Positions 1 through 10,100 of a stretch of DNA of 64,000 nucleotides are shown here, piece by piece. The stretch is from Zerene cesonia (Eukaryota; Arthropoda; Insecta; Lepidoptera; Pieridae). Position 1 is the stretch's first letter. Each line of letters starts with the position of its first letter. The notes under the pieces were generated by a model that saw nothing but the letters and a program-made list of their open reading frames with translations, did no database searches and was not told the DNA's origin. Made by a program: the position numbers and the translations under genes. The stretch spans positions 2,046,001 to 2,110,000 of the forward strand of contig NC_052116.1 in assembly GCF_012273895.1 (NCBI RefSeq), in the 5' to 3' direction.

Positions 1-72
1 CGTTGCGTACGAAATATCAACAACTTTTGGGTAATTTATATTTGAGAATTTTATATTATGTTTGTTGTTCAG

Positions 73-190
73 GCTTTAAGTTTTACGCCTTACAAGCAAC
101 AATACCGGGATGTGCTTTTTAACACGCTTTTATTAGCTTTCCTTATTATTTTGCCGACTCCTTTAGACTCGATTGGACCCACTTTAAACG
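73..190 (+). CDS. Exon a of unrecognised plus-strand gene
   Basis: The acceptor is TTGTTGTTCAG before 73 and the donor is GTAAAT after 190. Translation begins ALSFTPYKQQYRDVL and ends PLDSIGPTLN, with one base left over that joins the two leading bases of the next exon. It contains a hydrophobic segment of about 16 residues (possible membrane or signal segment). This is the least certain exon of the chain: an ATG at 58 keeps the frame open, so it could instead be the first coding exon. Confidence 0.55.
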
Positions 191-3100
191 GTAAATTTAA
201 TTTTTTCATACAGTTCTCAAGAATGGTAAATATATTGTCCTAATTAGAATCACCAGGATTAAATAATTTCCATGTGTATACACTAGTACTGTTTTAAGAG
301 CAAGTGCGTCCATTTACTTGATACTATCATTAAATGTTTAGTTTGTTTTACATGAATCATTTCTATATTTTTAATACTTTAACTTAGCTGTTGAATGCTT
401 TTTATATCCTAAGCGAATGGAATTGTATTTAGACAATTCCATTAGCTTTAAGAAGATGCGGTTATAGAAAAGAGGAAGTAGTTATTATAGGAGTTTTTAG
501 AATTATTTTTCTTCAAATATCATATTTAAACGAACTGTATTATACATGCAGCTTCTTAGGTACCTATCTATAATCATTCTTCTGATAATAATTACATGAT
601 TTCGATGTAAATGACATGCATGATATAGGTACTGAACTAATTCCATAGATTCAATTTGGCTCAACAAAACTCGACCCGGATCATCGCTAGAGAGAGCAGT
701 AGAGCGATGTCAGGAATTACGCGACGCGCTCGCTGCAGTGAGTGTAAGGTTACGCGCGGCTGCTGATTACGTTCAAAGTGCGCTGCGGTTGCTAGATGAC
801 GCGCTTCCATCTTGGAAAATGGCGTCCATTGGAAAGTACGTTGGAAATTTTCATACTAGCAACGTAATTGCGTGACCATGATGTGGTTTTAAAACAACGT
901 GTATCTTTACGTAAATTCAGCTGTATTTTATCCTTACTAATGACTTAACTAATATTATAAATCCGACACTAATTTCGATAAGAAATTGAGATAGTTAAAT
1001 ATCTCATTCCCTGTGACTTACTGTGCCTAATCGAGCGAAATCGCGAGTAGAAATCTAGTTATCAATTGAAAAAGCTAACAAATATACAAACTAACACTTC
1101 AATTAAAACAATTAATTTAAAAGGACATCTCAGTATGGTTTTCATCCCAGAGTACACAGAGTAAGGAGTATTTATTAATCTGTGCTTACGTATGCGTTGG
1201 TTTTGGAATTAAGAGTGATAGTACTTATAATTCACGTTATAGAAGTGGTTGGGAGCGCACTAAAGCGTGCGCGGACGCGTGCAGCGAGCTCGTGCACGCG
1301 CGGTGCCTGGAGCGCAGCGCCCGCCGCGTGCTCGTGGCGCGCGCGGCGCCGCGGGCTGCGCGCGCGTTCCGATTGGCTCTTGATTATGCGTTCACTGATA
1401 CGTTTCATGATCATAGGTGAGCGGTTTTAGGTGTTAGTTTAATGTGTGTACTATGTGTTTTTTAAGTGGTTGTTTAGTATTTTTCTTATTTCGAATATAA
1501 CTATACATCTATATATGTGAAGGATACAGGGTCAAAAAAATTGAGCATTAGAGCCTTACGATGGATCGCAAAATAAGTTCAAAACTGAACAAAATTTTTT
1601 ATTTAAATCTGTTATCACCGTCATACTAAAGACGCCACGTAGGCATTTAAATTTAAAAATTGTCGCTTCTACAGGTATCAAAGGGCAACTGAAACATTCG
1701 TTCAATTCAAGAAAGCTCTCATACAGCTGCTTTCTTCAATCCACAAGGTAAGAGTTTCTCTAATCCTTTTTTCATTGTGTCTATTACCACCACATTCTAT
1801 GTGAAAAAAAGATTAGCTCGAAAATGATGATGGCATTATAAAAAAAAATAAAAATTTCTTTATTTGTTTCAAAAAAATTTACATAATATAGTTACATATG
1901 CTGAACTGAACCCCAGACTAGGATCCCCTATGTTGTGAGGCTCAATATCTTTCATCATTACATTTAATTTTATAAAAATGCGAAATTCGAATGCGAATGC
2001 TAAAATACGAAAGTAATTCCCAACTACGAAAAGCATGTAGGAGTTAGGAGGTATGGTGGGCACTGGGCAGCGCTCATTTACTACTACTAGCTGTCCCAAC
2101 ATGGACTCGACCAAGAATATTCAAGGAATCTTGGATGTATCTGTATAAAATCTTTTAAAAGTTAGTAAAAACTTTTTAAAGATGAACTCATATAAATTTT
2201 CAGTCAGTTATTTTCAATGTCATATATCCGTCAAACTTATTCCCATAAAAGTATAATTTATTGAAACATCAAAATGTTGAGGACTTTGAACAAACTGTTG
2301 ACTCATAAAGCTACGATTAAAATACAAAAACGGATGAAATCGGATGACATACCAATATTGATAAACGGAAAAACTGTTTGTGTTCCGAAACATTTTACAA
2401 TACTTCAAGCGCTCCGCAGAGAAAGAGTGACTATACCATCCTTTTGTTATCACGAAAGGTTGTCAATAGCCGGGAATTGTAGAATGTGTTTGGTCGAAGT
2501 AGAAGGTATGTTTAAACCACAAATAGCATGTGCTATGCCTATAATGAAAAATATGAAGGTGTGGACGAATACAGCTATCACACAAAAGGCTCAAGAGAGC
2601 GTTTTAGAATTCCTTTTAATTAATCATCCACTCGATTGTCCAATATGCGATCAAGGGGGTGAATGTGATTTGCAGGATTTGTCCATGAAGTTTGGTAACG
2701 ACCGTAGCAGATTTACTGATATTCATTTCGAAGGGAAAAGGGCTGTTGAGGACAAATATTTAGGACCTCTAATACGAACTGAAATGACTCGGTGCATTCA
2801 ATGTACAAGATGCATCAGATTCGCTTCACAAGTATGCGGTATGGATGTTTTAGGTACAACTGGACGAGGCACGGATATGCTGGTCGGAACATACGTAGAT
2901 AAAATGTTTCTGTCTGAAATGTCAGGAAATATTATAGATCTTTGCCCTGTTGGAGCTTTGACAGCTATCCCATATATGTTTAAAGCAAGACCGTGGGAGA
3001 TTCGACAAGCAAATTCTATAGACGTGACTGATGCAACGGGCACTAATATACTATTAAATTATCGATTTAATCGATTGCTCAGAGTTTTACCTCGAGAACA

Positions 3101-5168
3101 CGAAGAAATCAACCAAGAATGGCTTTCTGATAAGGGCAGGTGGTCTATCGATTCTTTGGAAATGCAAAGATTAGTATCACCAATGACGCGTAGTGAAGAT
3201 TGTTTGATTCCTGTTGAATGGGATTGTGCACTTAAATTAGTTGCTTCTGCAATAAAATCTGTAAGTCCTGGTAAAATAATGGCAATTGCGGGGCCTTATT
3301 GTAACGCGGAAGCGTTAGTAGTGTTGAAGGATTATTTGAATATACTTGGTTGTGAAAATACGTATACAGAACGGGATTTGTCGCATTTAAATGGAAATAT
3401 TGATTTGAGAGCTAGTTATTCATTAAATGTAAAAATGAATGACATCGCGAAGGCTGATAAAATTCTATTAGTGGGGACAAATCCTCGATTCGAAGCCCCA
3501 ATATTGAATACTTGGATAAGATTAGCTTACACACATAATGAATGTGATATATATGTCATTGGACCACAGTGTGAATACAATTATTTTGTCAATTACATCG
3601 GTCAAGATGTAAATAGCATATCAAAAGCAAAGGATATTTTTAAAAGTGCTAAATTGCCTCTAATATTTGTCGGAGTAGATCAGTTGGAATCGCCGAATGC
3701 TGGTATGATAATTAATAGTTTATATAATTTAGCATCAGGTTTTAAAGGTGACAAAGAATGGGGAGTATTGAATATTATAACTAGAGAAGCGAGTTTTGCT
3801 GCTGCTCTTGAATGTGGATGGAAACCAGGCGCACTAAAAGCAATGCAAACGATATGCCCAAGTGTAATAATATCCTTAGGGGCAGATGATATATTTTACA
3901 AGTCAAAGCCACCAAAAGATTCAACCACAATATATATTGGTTTTCAAGGAGATGTGGGATCAGAGGTGGCAAGTATAATATTGCCAGGATGTGCTTTCAC
4001 AGAGTCAGGTGGTACATTTATGAATATGGAGTGTCGCAGTCAATTCGCGATGCCTGCTGTCACACCGCCTGGTAAGGCACGTTACGATTGGAAAATAATA
4101 AGAGCCCTGGCAGAATATACTGGAATTTGTTTATTCTACAGTGACCAAAATACGCTGTGTTGTAGAATGGCACAAATCAGTCCGAATTTTGTTAATTTTG
4201 GACCATATCAGCATAAGTTATTCGCGGAATTAGTGCCATCCATAATTGAGCAGGGAAATCAAGCAGGTGGCCCTATAAATGTTGCAATGAAGGAATTACA
4301 GGATTACTATTGTTCAAATATCTATACTTGTAACTCGATTACAATGCTTAAAGCTCAGAAAGCTGTTGCGGAACATAAATGTTCAGATTATGCTGCCATT
4401 TAGTTATATCGAGAATCTTCGTATTTATTATTATGTTGAATATACTTTTATACTTGCACAAAATGTTATTTTTTTATTACGATTGCGCGTATTTAAAAAA
4501 CATGCCCATAACTTTGACAGAGAAGTTTGAAAACTTAACCAACAATATTGGCATGAAATCCCATTTAGTCAGATACATTTGGTTTAAATGGTACCATAAG
4601 ACTTGCGATATAATAATATACACGAAATATACATTTTTGTCTTAATTATTACTAACGTTGAAGTTTAAGCGGTATATACATCTGATTTGCTTATCTGATC
4701 TTTACGTACCTAATCTTATTATTTTTTAATTTTTCTTTCTTTAATCTAGTAGGATAGGAAATATATAAATAAACAATATATGAATCCAAACAGGCTGCTT
4801 TATCCCTAATAAGCGATTTCTCGAGGAAACCGATTTTATCAGAATGTTTCAAAAATGATTATTGTATTTGAGATTATAACATACATATAAGTATGGGTAG
4901 GATATAGTTCTATGATATTAGTAAGTAAATACTAAGTAGATATCTCATTTTTATTTTTCCCGTGTTATCTTGTCAAATCAAACGACATGTCTTTCAGAAT
5001 CATTACATTGTTTCCATAAATTAGGTTCTATTGAATAACGTGGACAATTTGATTGCTGCTGAAAAGGATCTGGTTGAGAAGAGGAGGGAACTGCGAGCTT
5101 TAAGAGTGAACACTATTATACGACGTGGTTTAGCCGAAATGCGATACATACCTGATAATAAAACGTAG
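73..5168 (+). CDS. Unrecognised helical protein gene, five 3'-terminal coding exons (partial, host of nested retrogene)
   Basis: Spliced CDS read by hand: 73-190, 649-835, 1243-1416, 1675-1747, 5025-5168 (696 nt, 231 codons plus TAG). All exon phases match (0/1, 1/2, 2/2, 2/0, 0/stop) and the introns have GT/AG borders. The product starts in the window with a hydrophobic stretch (VLFNTLLLAFLIILP). It continues with helical, Arg/Ala/Leu-rich sequence (LERAVERCQELRDALAAV), several Cys in the second and third exons, and a charged coiled-coil-like C-terminus (DNLIAAEKDLVEKRRELRAL). I do not recognise the family and assign no function. The gene may continue upstream of the window, or an ATG at 58 in the same frame could be its start. 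The intron 1748-5024 contains the intronless NDUFS1 copy on the same strand. Gene structure is well supported; identity is unknown. Confidence 0.75.
649..835 (+). CDS. Exon b of unrecognised plus-strand gene
   Basis: Acceptor CCATAG before 649, donor GTACGT at 836. The exon is GC-rich against AT-rich introns. It encodes SIWLNKTRPGSSLERAV and continues to ALPSWKMASIG in a single open frame with an amphipathic helical pattern. Leaves two bases (AA) that complete a Lys codon with the next exon. Confidence 0.75.
1243..1416 (+). CDS. Exon c of unrecognised plus-strand gene
   Basis: Acceptor TTATAG before 1243, donor GTGAGC at 1417. Very GC-rich. Encodes SGWERTKACADACSELVHAR and ends DYAFTDTFHDH; it has three Cys and is rich in Arg and Ala. 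The longest ATG-initiated frame here is a different one and is a shadow. Confidence 0.75.
1675..1747 (+). CDS. Exon d of unrecognised plus-strand gene
   Basis: Acceptor TTCTACAG before 1675, donor GTAAGA at 1748. Encodes YQRATETFVQFKKALIQLL and then SSIHK, ending on a codon boundary. The intron that follows, 1748-5024, holds the NDUFS1 retrogene. Confidence 0.75.
2274..4403 (+). CDS. NDUFS1: NADH-ubiquinone oxidoreductase 75 kDa subunit, intronless retrocopy
   Basis: A single uninterrupted 709-codon frame. NDUFS1 is the largest subunit of the peripheral arm of mitochondrial complex I and carries clusters N1b, N4 and N5 that pass electrons from FMN toward ubiquinone. Visible here: a basic N-terminus (MLRTLNKLLTHKATIKIQKR) fitting a mitochondrial presequence; N1b ligands Cys58, Cys69, Cys72, Cys86; N5 ligands His118, Cys122, Cys125, Cys131; N4 ligands Cys174, Cys177, Cys180 and Cys224. 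The molybdopterin-oxidoreductase-like region follows. Length is close to the usual ~727. It has no introns, lies inside an intron of another gene and is clearly diverged from the usual sequence (for example CPVGALTAIPYMFKARPW), so I infer an old but functional retrogene, perhaps with restricted expression. No clear poly(A) remnant or target duplication was found by eye; AATAAA is at about 4768. It could be the only copy in this genome, but the divergence argues for a paralogue. Confidence 0.93.
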   Translation: MLRTLNKLLTHKATIKIQKRMKSDDIPILINGKTVCVPKHFTILQALRRERVTIPSFCYHERLSIAGNCRMCLVEVEGMFKPQIACAMPIMKNMKVWTNTAITQKAQESVLEFLLINHPLDCPICDQGGECDLQDLSMKFGNDRSRFTDIHFEGKRAVEDKYLGPLIRTEMTRCIQCTRCIRFASQVCGMDVLGTTGRGTDMLVGTYVDKMFLSEMSGNIIDLCPVGALTAIPYMFKARPWEIRQANSIDVTDATGTNILLNYRFNRLLRVLPREHEEINQEWLSDKGRWSIDSLEMQRLVSPMTRSEDCLIPVEWDCALKLVASAIKSVSPGKIMAIAGPYCNAEALVVLKDYLNILGCENTYTERDLSHLNGNIDLRASYSLNVKMNDIAKADKILLVGTNPRFEAPILNTWIRLAYTHNECDIYVIGPQCEYNYFVNYIGQDVNSISKAKDIFKSAKLPLIFVGVDQLESPNAGMIINSLYNLASGFKGDKEWGVLNIITREASFAAALECGWKPGALKAMQTICPSVIISLGADDIFYKSKPPKDSTTIYIGFQGDVGSEVASIILPGCAFTESGGTFMNMECRSQFAMPAVTPPGKARYDWKIIRALAEYTGICLFYSDQNTLCCRMAQISPNFVNFGPYQHKLFAELVPSIIEQGNQAGGPINVAMKELQDYYCSNIYTCNSITMLKAQKAVAEHKCSDYAAI
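5025..5168 (+). CDS. Terminal coding exon of unrecognised plus-strand gene
   Basis: Acceptor TAAATTAG before 5025. Reads VLLNNVDNLIAAEKDLVEK, then a basic run ending YIPDNKT and TAG at 5166-5168. Highly charged, likely coiled coil. AATAAA polyadenylation candidates lie at about 5238 and 5677. Confidence 0.75.
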   Translation, partial: VLLNNVDNLIAAEKDLVEKRRELRALRVNTIIRRGLAEMRYIPDNKT

Positions 5169-7084
5169 TTAATAGTCTGTTTATTTATTTATTAAATTAT
5201 TAAAAAATAATTATACAAAAAACCAAAACCTCTAAAAATAAATGGAACAAATGAAGGCCTTATGGCTCAAAGTTTATCTGCTAGGCAACCTTCAGGCACA
5301 GGACAAAAGATTATAAAGCTGTAAAATTCAACTTAGAATAGGATTGTCTTAGGGCCAATGAGTCAAATATAATGATTATTCAAACGTTAATATATATTGC
5401 CACAGATAAAACACTAGCATAACTTGGATAATAAATTTGTGTCAATAATAAATATGCAATGGATTAGCGAATGGTTGTCAATAATGATTTGCCTTGCCTT
5501 TCGGTACCTGTGTATGTAATAATTTTCGTAGCATCTATATATTTTTGTCAATCATGGAATGCAAATGAAAAAAAAAAAAATAACAAAATTTATTTTTTAC
5601 TTTTCTTGAACATGGCGTGAAATAATATGTTTTTATTATTTGTTTATGTATTGTTAGTATCTGTGTAAAGGATAAAAATAAAACATATTTTTACAAAAAC
5701 ACAATCAAATTTTATTAAATATCAAATATTGTATTGTCTAACACGATCCCTTATCTAACATGTTTCACATCAATATCTTATAATGTTATATTATGGTTAT
5801 AGGTATATATAGATTGTAGGGCGAAATTCAGATGGAAGAGAAATGTGAAAGGATAGACAAAGCTTGAAACTGTGATAACAATAAACTAAATGTACTTATC
5901 ATAATAGAAATATTCAATTAATTCTATATTGTCATGAAGGAACAAGAAGTAGGTGATAGTCATACCCGTACTCAATGAAACGAAATACTTTATATTTAAG
6001 CACATGAAAATAAATAAGCAAGAGCAAGGAAATAAGATAGACGAAAAGATTTAGAAAAAGTAGAATAGTAGACAGTTGAAGTAATAAAGAACACATTCAC
6101 TTTATAAATACTCGTACACAATACATGGCCTTAAATGCAAAATCTACAAAAATTGTTATATATGAGTATGATCTTGAAATAGTAAGATTAATAATAGGGC
6201 TTAAAACTATCAAGTACAATATTTTTGTGCGACAAAGCTCGTGTTGAAACTTTGTAAGCAACAGAAATCTCCGCATTGGACTAGAATACACGTTGCCGAT
6301 GAACTACAAGATTTAAGACGAATATTAAAATGTTGATATGTGGTATGATGTGTCACGTCTTACTTGGTCGCTACTTGCCCTATGTTTATGGAGAAATTAT
6401 ATGGTAGTTTAAACAATAAAATGCGAAACAGACGCTGATTGTTTTGTTTAAAATTATTCAGTTTTCAAATATATTTGAGATAAAATCATTTATACTTACA
6501 CTTGAGTTTTAAAATCATTTCCATAAAACCGAAAATCTGTATTTTATATTTTCGAAACGCTTTCACCATCTTGTTTAAAATATTAATTTCGACCAAATCT
6601 AAGCTACAATGGTAGCTACAGCTAGTAATATTGTCAATCCAAAAAGCCCGAACAATAATGCGGCTAATTTTGCTTGTTAGCAAAATTTGTCTAAAGCATT
6701 TTCAAATACATTTTAAAAACATGGAAGCACTCTCGCGGACAGACTGATTGCTGATGTTAAAATTGTAAATTTATGAATTATTTATTACTATAAGACAGTG
6801 CGATGGCTACTTTGTAATTAAGTGATACACATTTTTGATATGATTTGGTAATTGGGATGCCTCAAGGAACCGCTCTCGGACCACTTTCATTTAACAAACA
6901 TGGTTATAGCAAATAAATAACAAACACTATTCTAGACTTTAACAACTATTAAAAACAATTTAGGTGCTTACACAATAACAAAACGGAAACTTTGGTATCA
7001 TTATTCACAGTAAAATTACCGTGAAATCAGCAATTGTGTCATAGTTGTATAACATAAAGCTGCCAATATAGCATTCCTGCCCGT
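5169..7084. other. AT-rich spacer between two convergent genes
   Basis: Holds the 3' flank of the plus-strand gene (AATAAA candidates about 5238 and 5677) and that of the minus-strand THSD7A-like gene (minus-strand AATAAA candidate at about 6781-6786). I see no open frame of substance. The ATG-initiated frames around 6100-6680 on the minus strand have noncoding composition. Confidence 0.6.
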
Positions 7085-7127
7085 TTACACTTTGGTGATG
7101 GTCTTCATTCGACGGCTTCGTAGACAT
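7085..7127 (-). CDS. THSD7A: THSD7A-like exon 28: cytosolic tail and stop
   Basis: Joins exon 27 to read RCLRSRRMKTITKV and TAA at 7085-7087. Short basic tail with a C-terminal T-x-V, the pattern of class I PDZ ligands. Acceptor TTAATTAACAG. Confidence 0.75.
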
Positions 7128-10100
7128 CTGTTAATTAACATACATACATTTCATATATTCCTTATGATTTTAGTGAATATTTCATAACACAAGTGGCATA
7201 ACATGAACAGAAATGGATTTAGAAGGTAAAGGAATTAAGCCAACGATAATATTTTATATAGTTAAAAAATACAAGTATAATAACAATACTAAACATAAAG
7301 ATCATAATATCATAAATTAGTATATCCCATCGAATATACTTAAAATACGTTGTAGCTTGTTATGGCAATAAACCAATACAAAATAGTCGATAAATCTCTT
7401 ACCTGAGAAGTCCGCGGTAAAGCATGAACACCCCATACAAGCTGAGTATGATAGTTGCAGTCCATACAACAGCTAGCAGCGACGTACTTCCCTCTGTTCA
7501 AAAGAAAGTTAAGTAACACACAACAATAAACAGCCCAATTTAATATAGAGTGTCAATGTAGACGTTTCTCAATCATAGATGAGCTAATGTCAAGGTACTA
7601 ATGGTTCACTTCATGTCCAAATTCCAAATTTATCAAGAACTTAACTAATAGATACAAACCATTCCAATATCATAAATACATATTCCTATGTTAATGTTTT
7701 TGTTTGTTAGATTTGTTTCTGCTTGGAATTAGTTTAAAACCTTTAAGATTTTCCAATAAAAACATATAGAAGCGAGTTATATCTATACTTATAATAAAAA
7801 GATGAAGAATTTATGAGTATGTTTCAATGCGTTCATCTCAGGAACTATTAGACCGATTTAAAAAATTATTTGACCGTTAGTACGTGATCTGAGTGCTATG
7901 CCCAGCTTCGCCCCTGGTACACATACCTATGTACCACGGGCGAAGCCAGGGCGCACCGCTAGTACAATCTCACCAATATATCCGTCATGGAACACCTCCC
8001 GCTCGTGCGAGGCGCGGCGCGGCTTGTCCTCTCGCGGCTCGACGGCGAGCAGGTCGGGGATCTCGTCCGCGTCGCCGCTGCAGTTGGCCCACTCGATTGT
8101 CACATATCTGGGTTTTTAACATAGTTTATGTACTTTAACTTTTAAGTAGTAATCACAAGAAAGAAAAATCCGTAGAAGGCTTCAGAATAGATTATATACT
8201 ATAAATAATTCATGTAAACGAAAAACTAAACCTTTCTTAAACTAAAATTTATGTAAGACCACACGGAAGGAACAAGCTTTTAAATAACAATAAAATTATC
8301 AAAATTGTTTCACCTAGGTGAATGTTTTGAGGTAACAGTCGAATCAGTACAGTCACAGTACAAAACAATCGAATCAGAACCATCTCCTTTTTTTTTAATT
8401 AGTTCAGTAAAATCAAAAATTTTACGTTGCATTCATCATAGCATATTTTTCGAGTGGGGATGGATGACGGGGATCGAAACTCACCTTTTTAACACTTTGT
8501 ACTATACTATTATAATATAATAACTGAACTCATCTGAACTTAAGTAAAAATAAGAACCGAAAATCTTATTACGCAAATACTACAGTATAGTATTATATTA
8601 TCTGTGCTATTACTATCACAAATAACATAATAAACTATCTTTCTAATTTACGTCCGTTACTTAAACCTCTGCTTAAACTGTCACACATAAGCGCTAACCT
8701 GGAAGAAGTCCGGCAAGCGCGTCGCGGTGGTACCAGCAGCTGGCGCGTGCGCGAGCGCGCCCCGCCGCGGCACGGGCCCCACGAGCCCCACGGGCCCGGC
8801 TGCCCGAGCTCAGACTCGTTGCACCCACATTCCACTTCGCAAAGCTCGTCTTCCTGTTATGGAAATTAAGAGTTCAATATATTAGAAGTTTAACTGAACT
8901 ATGACAGAAATAATAGAGACGGCATGTTTAACAATCGAGTCACATAATATGCTTTAATCTTAGTTTTCTAATGCTGGTTAGTCTCTTTCCAACGAATACG
9001 TAACCCACAAGTGTAGTACGTCACTAGCCAATGTTTTCATACATGTTTCCAAACATGAGCACATCGCACCTAGTATTATGTTATCTTTGATAGCTCCAGT
9101 GTCTAGACGCAAGTTAAACAAGATGCTAGTAATCATATCAAGAGATGATATACACGCTTGCGCGTATTAGCGCGTCCACACACACCTGATGCTGCAGCGG
9201 CGGCGCCACGATGCGGCCGGGCAGCGCGGCGGAGCAGCGCCACGGCTGCAGGAACGCGTCGGCGAGCGGCTCGTCCGACACGCTGGCGAGCTCGCAGCGC
9301 GCGTGCGACACCCGCACGCCCCACCCGCACGCGCCCTCCGCTTCCTCGCCCGATGACGTCTGTATACGCATGTAATTGCAAATAAAAGTAAATTTAAGTT
9401 AACATATAAGGAAATTAAGTTACAACAATTACTAGCTAATCCTACTTATATTATAAATGCGAAAGTTTGTAAGGATGTGTGTGTGTGTTTGTTGCTGTTT
9501 CACGCAATAACTACTGAACCAATTGCAATGAAATTTGGTACGTAGATAGCTGGACAACTGGAATAACATATAGGCAACTTTTAATCCCGATATTCCTATG
9601 GGATACGGACTAACGCAGGTGAAACCGTGGGGCGTAGCTAGTATACAATATGATTGAAACTTTAATATTCGAATGCAACAAAGTTATGATATTGTGATCG
9701 AAAAGAAGATCACAATCTTAGAAAATATCCATTAATATCAAGGACAAGTTACCATAATGGCATTTTATCGCGATTTACCTGCACATGGCAACCCAACATA
9801 GGCCTAGCGACGAGTCTCAAGCAGGGCTCCCTGGGGCACGGCGCGCGCTGCTCGGTGGGCGGGCACGCGCGGCCCGGCCACACCGCTGAACTTAAGTGTT
9901 GTCTGTGACATTGCAAAAAACGTACATTAAGCTCAAACTAAAACATTTACTTATAAAACCTTTGCTTATGAAATAATTGGAAAGTTGACATGATTGGAAA
10001 AAGCAACTACAGATTTTCATAATGGCTTTTCTAGTAGAAACTGCTTTCCGAATGAATGGTAAATGTTCAAACTGTATTATGACGATTCAAGAGTGCTTTT

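Noticed and set aside
9133..9385. Arg/Ala-rich frames on both strands over GC-rich blocks (also at 12257, 19403, 20454, 20598)
   Set aside because: They are other-frame shadows of the THSD7A-like exons, whose own frame carries the TSP1 motifs and matching splice phases.
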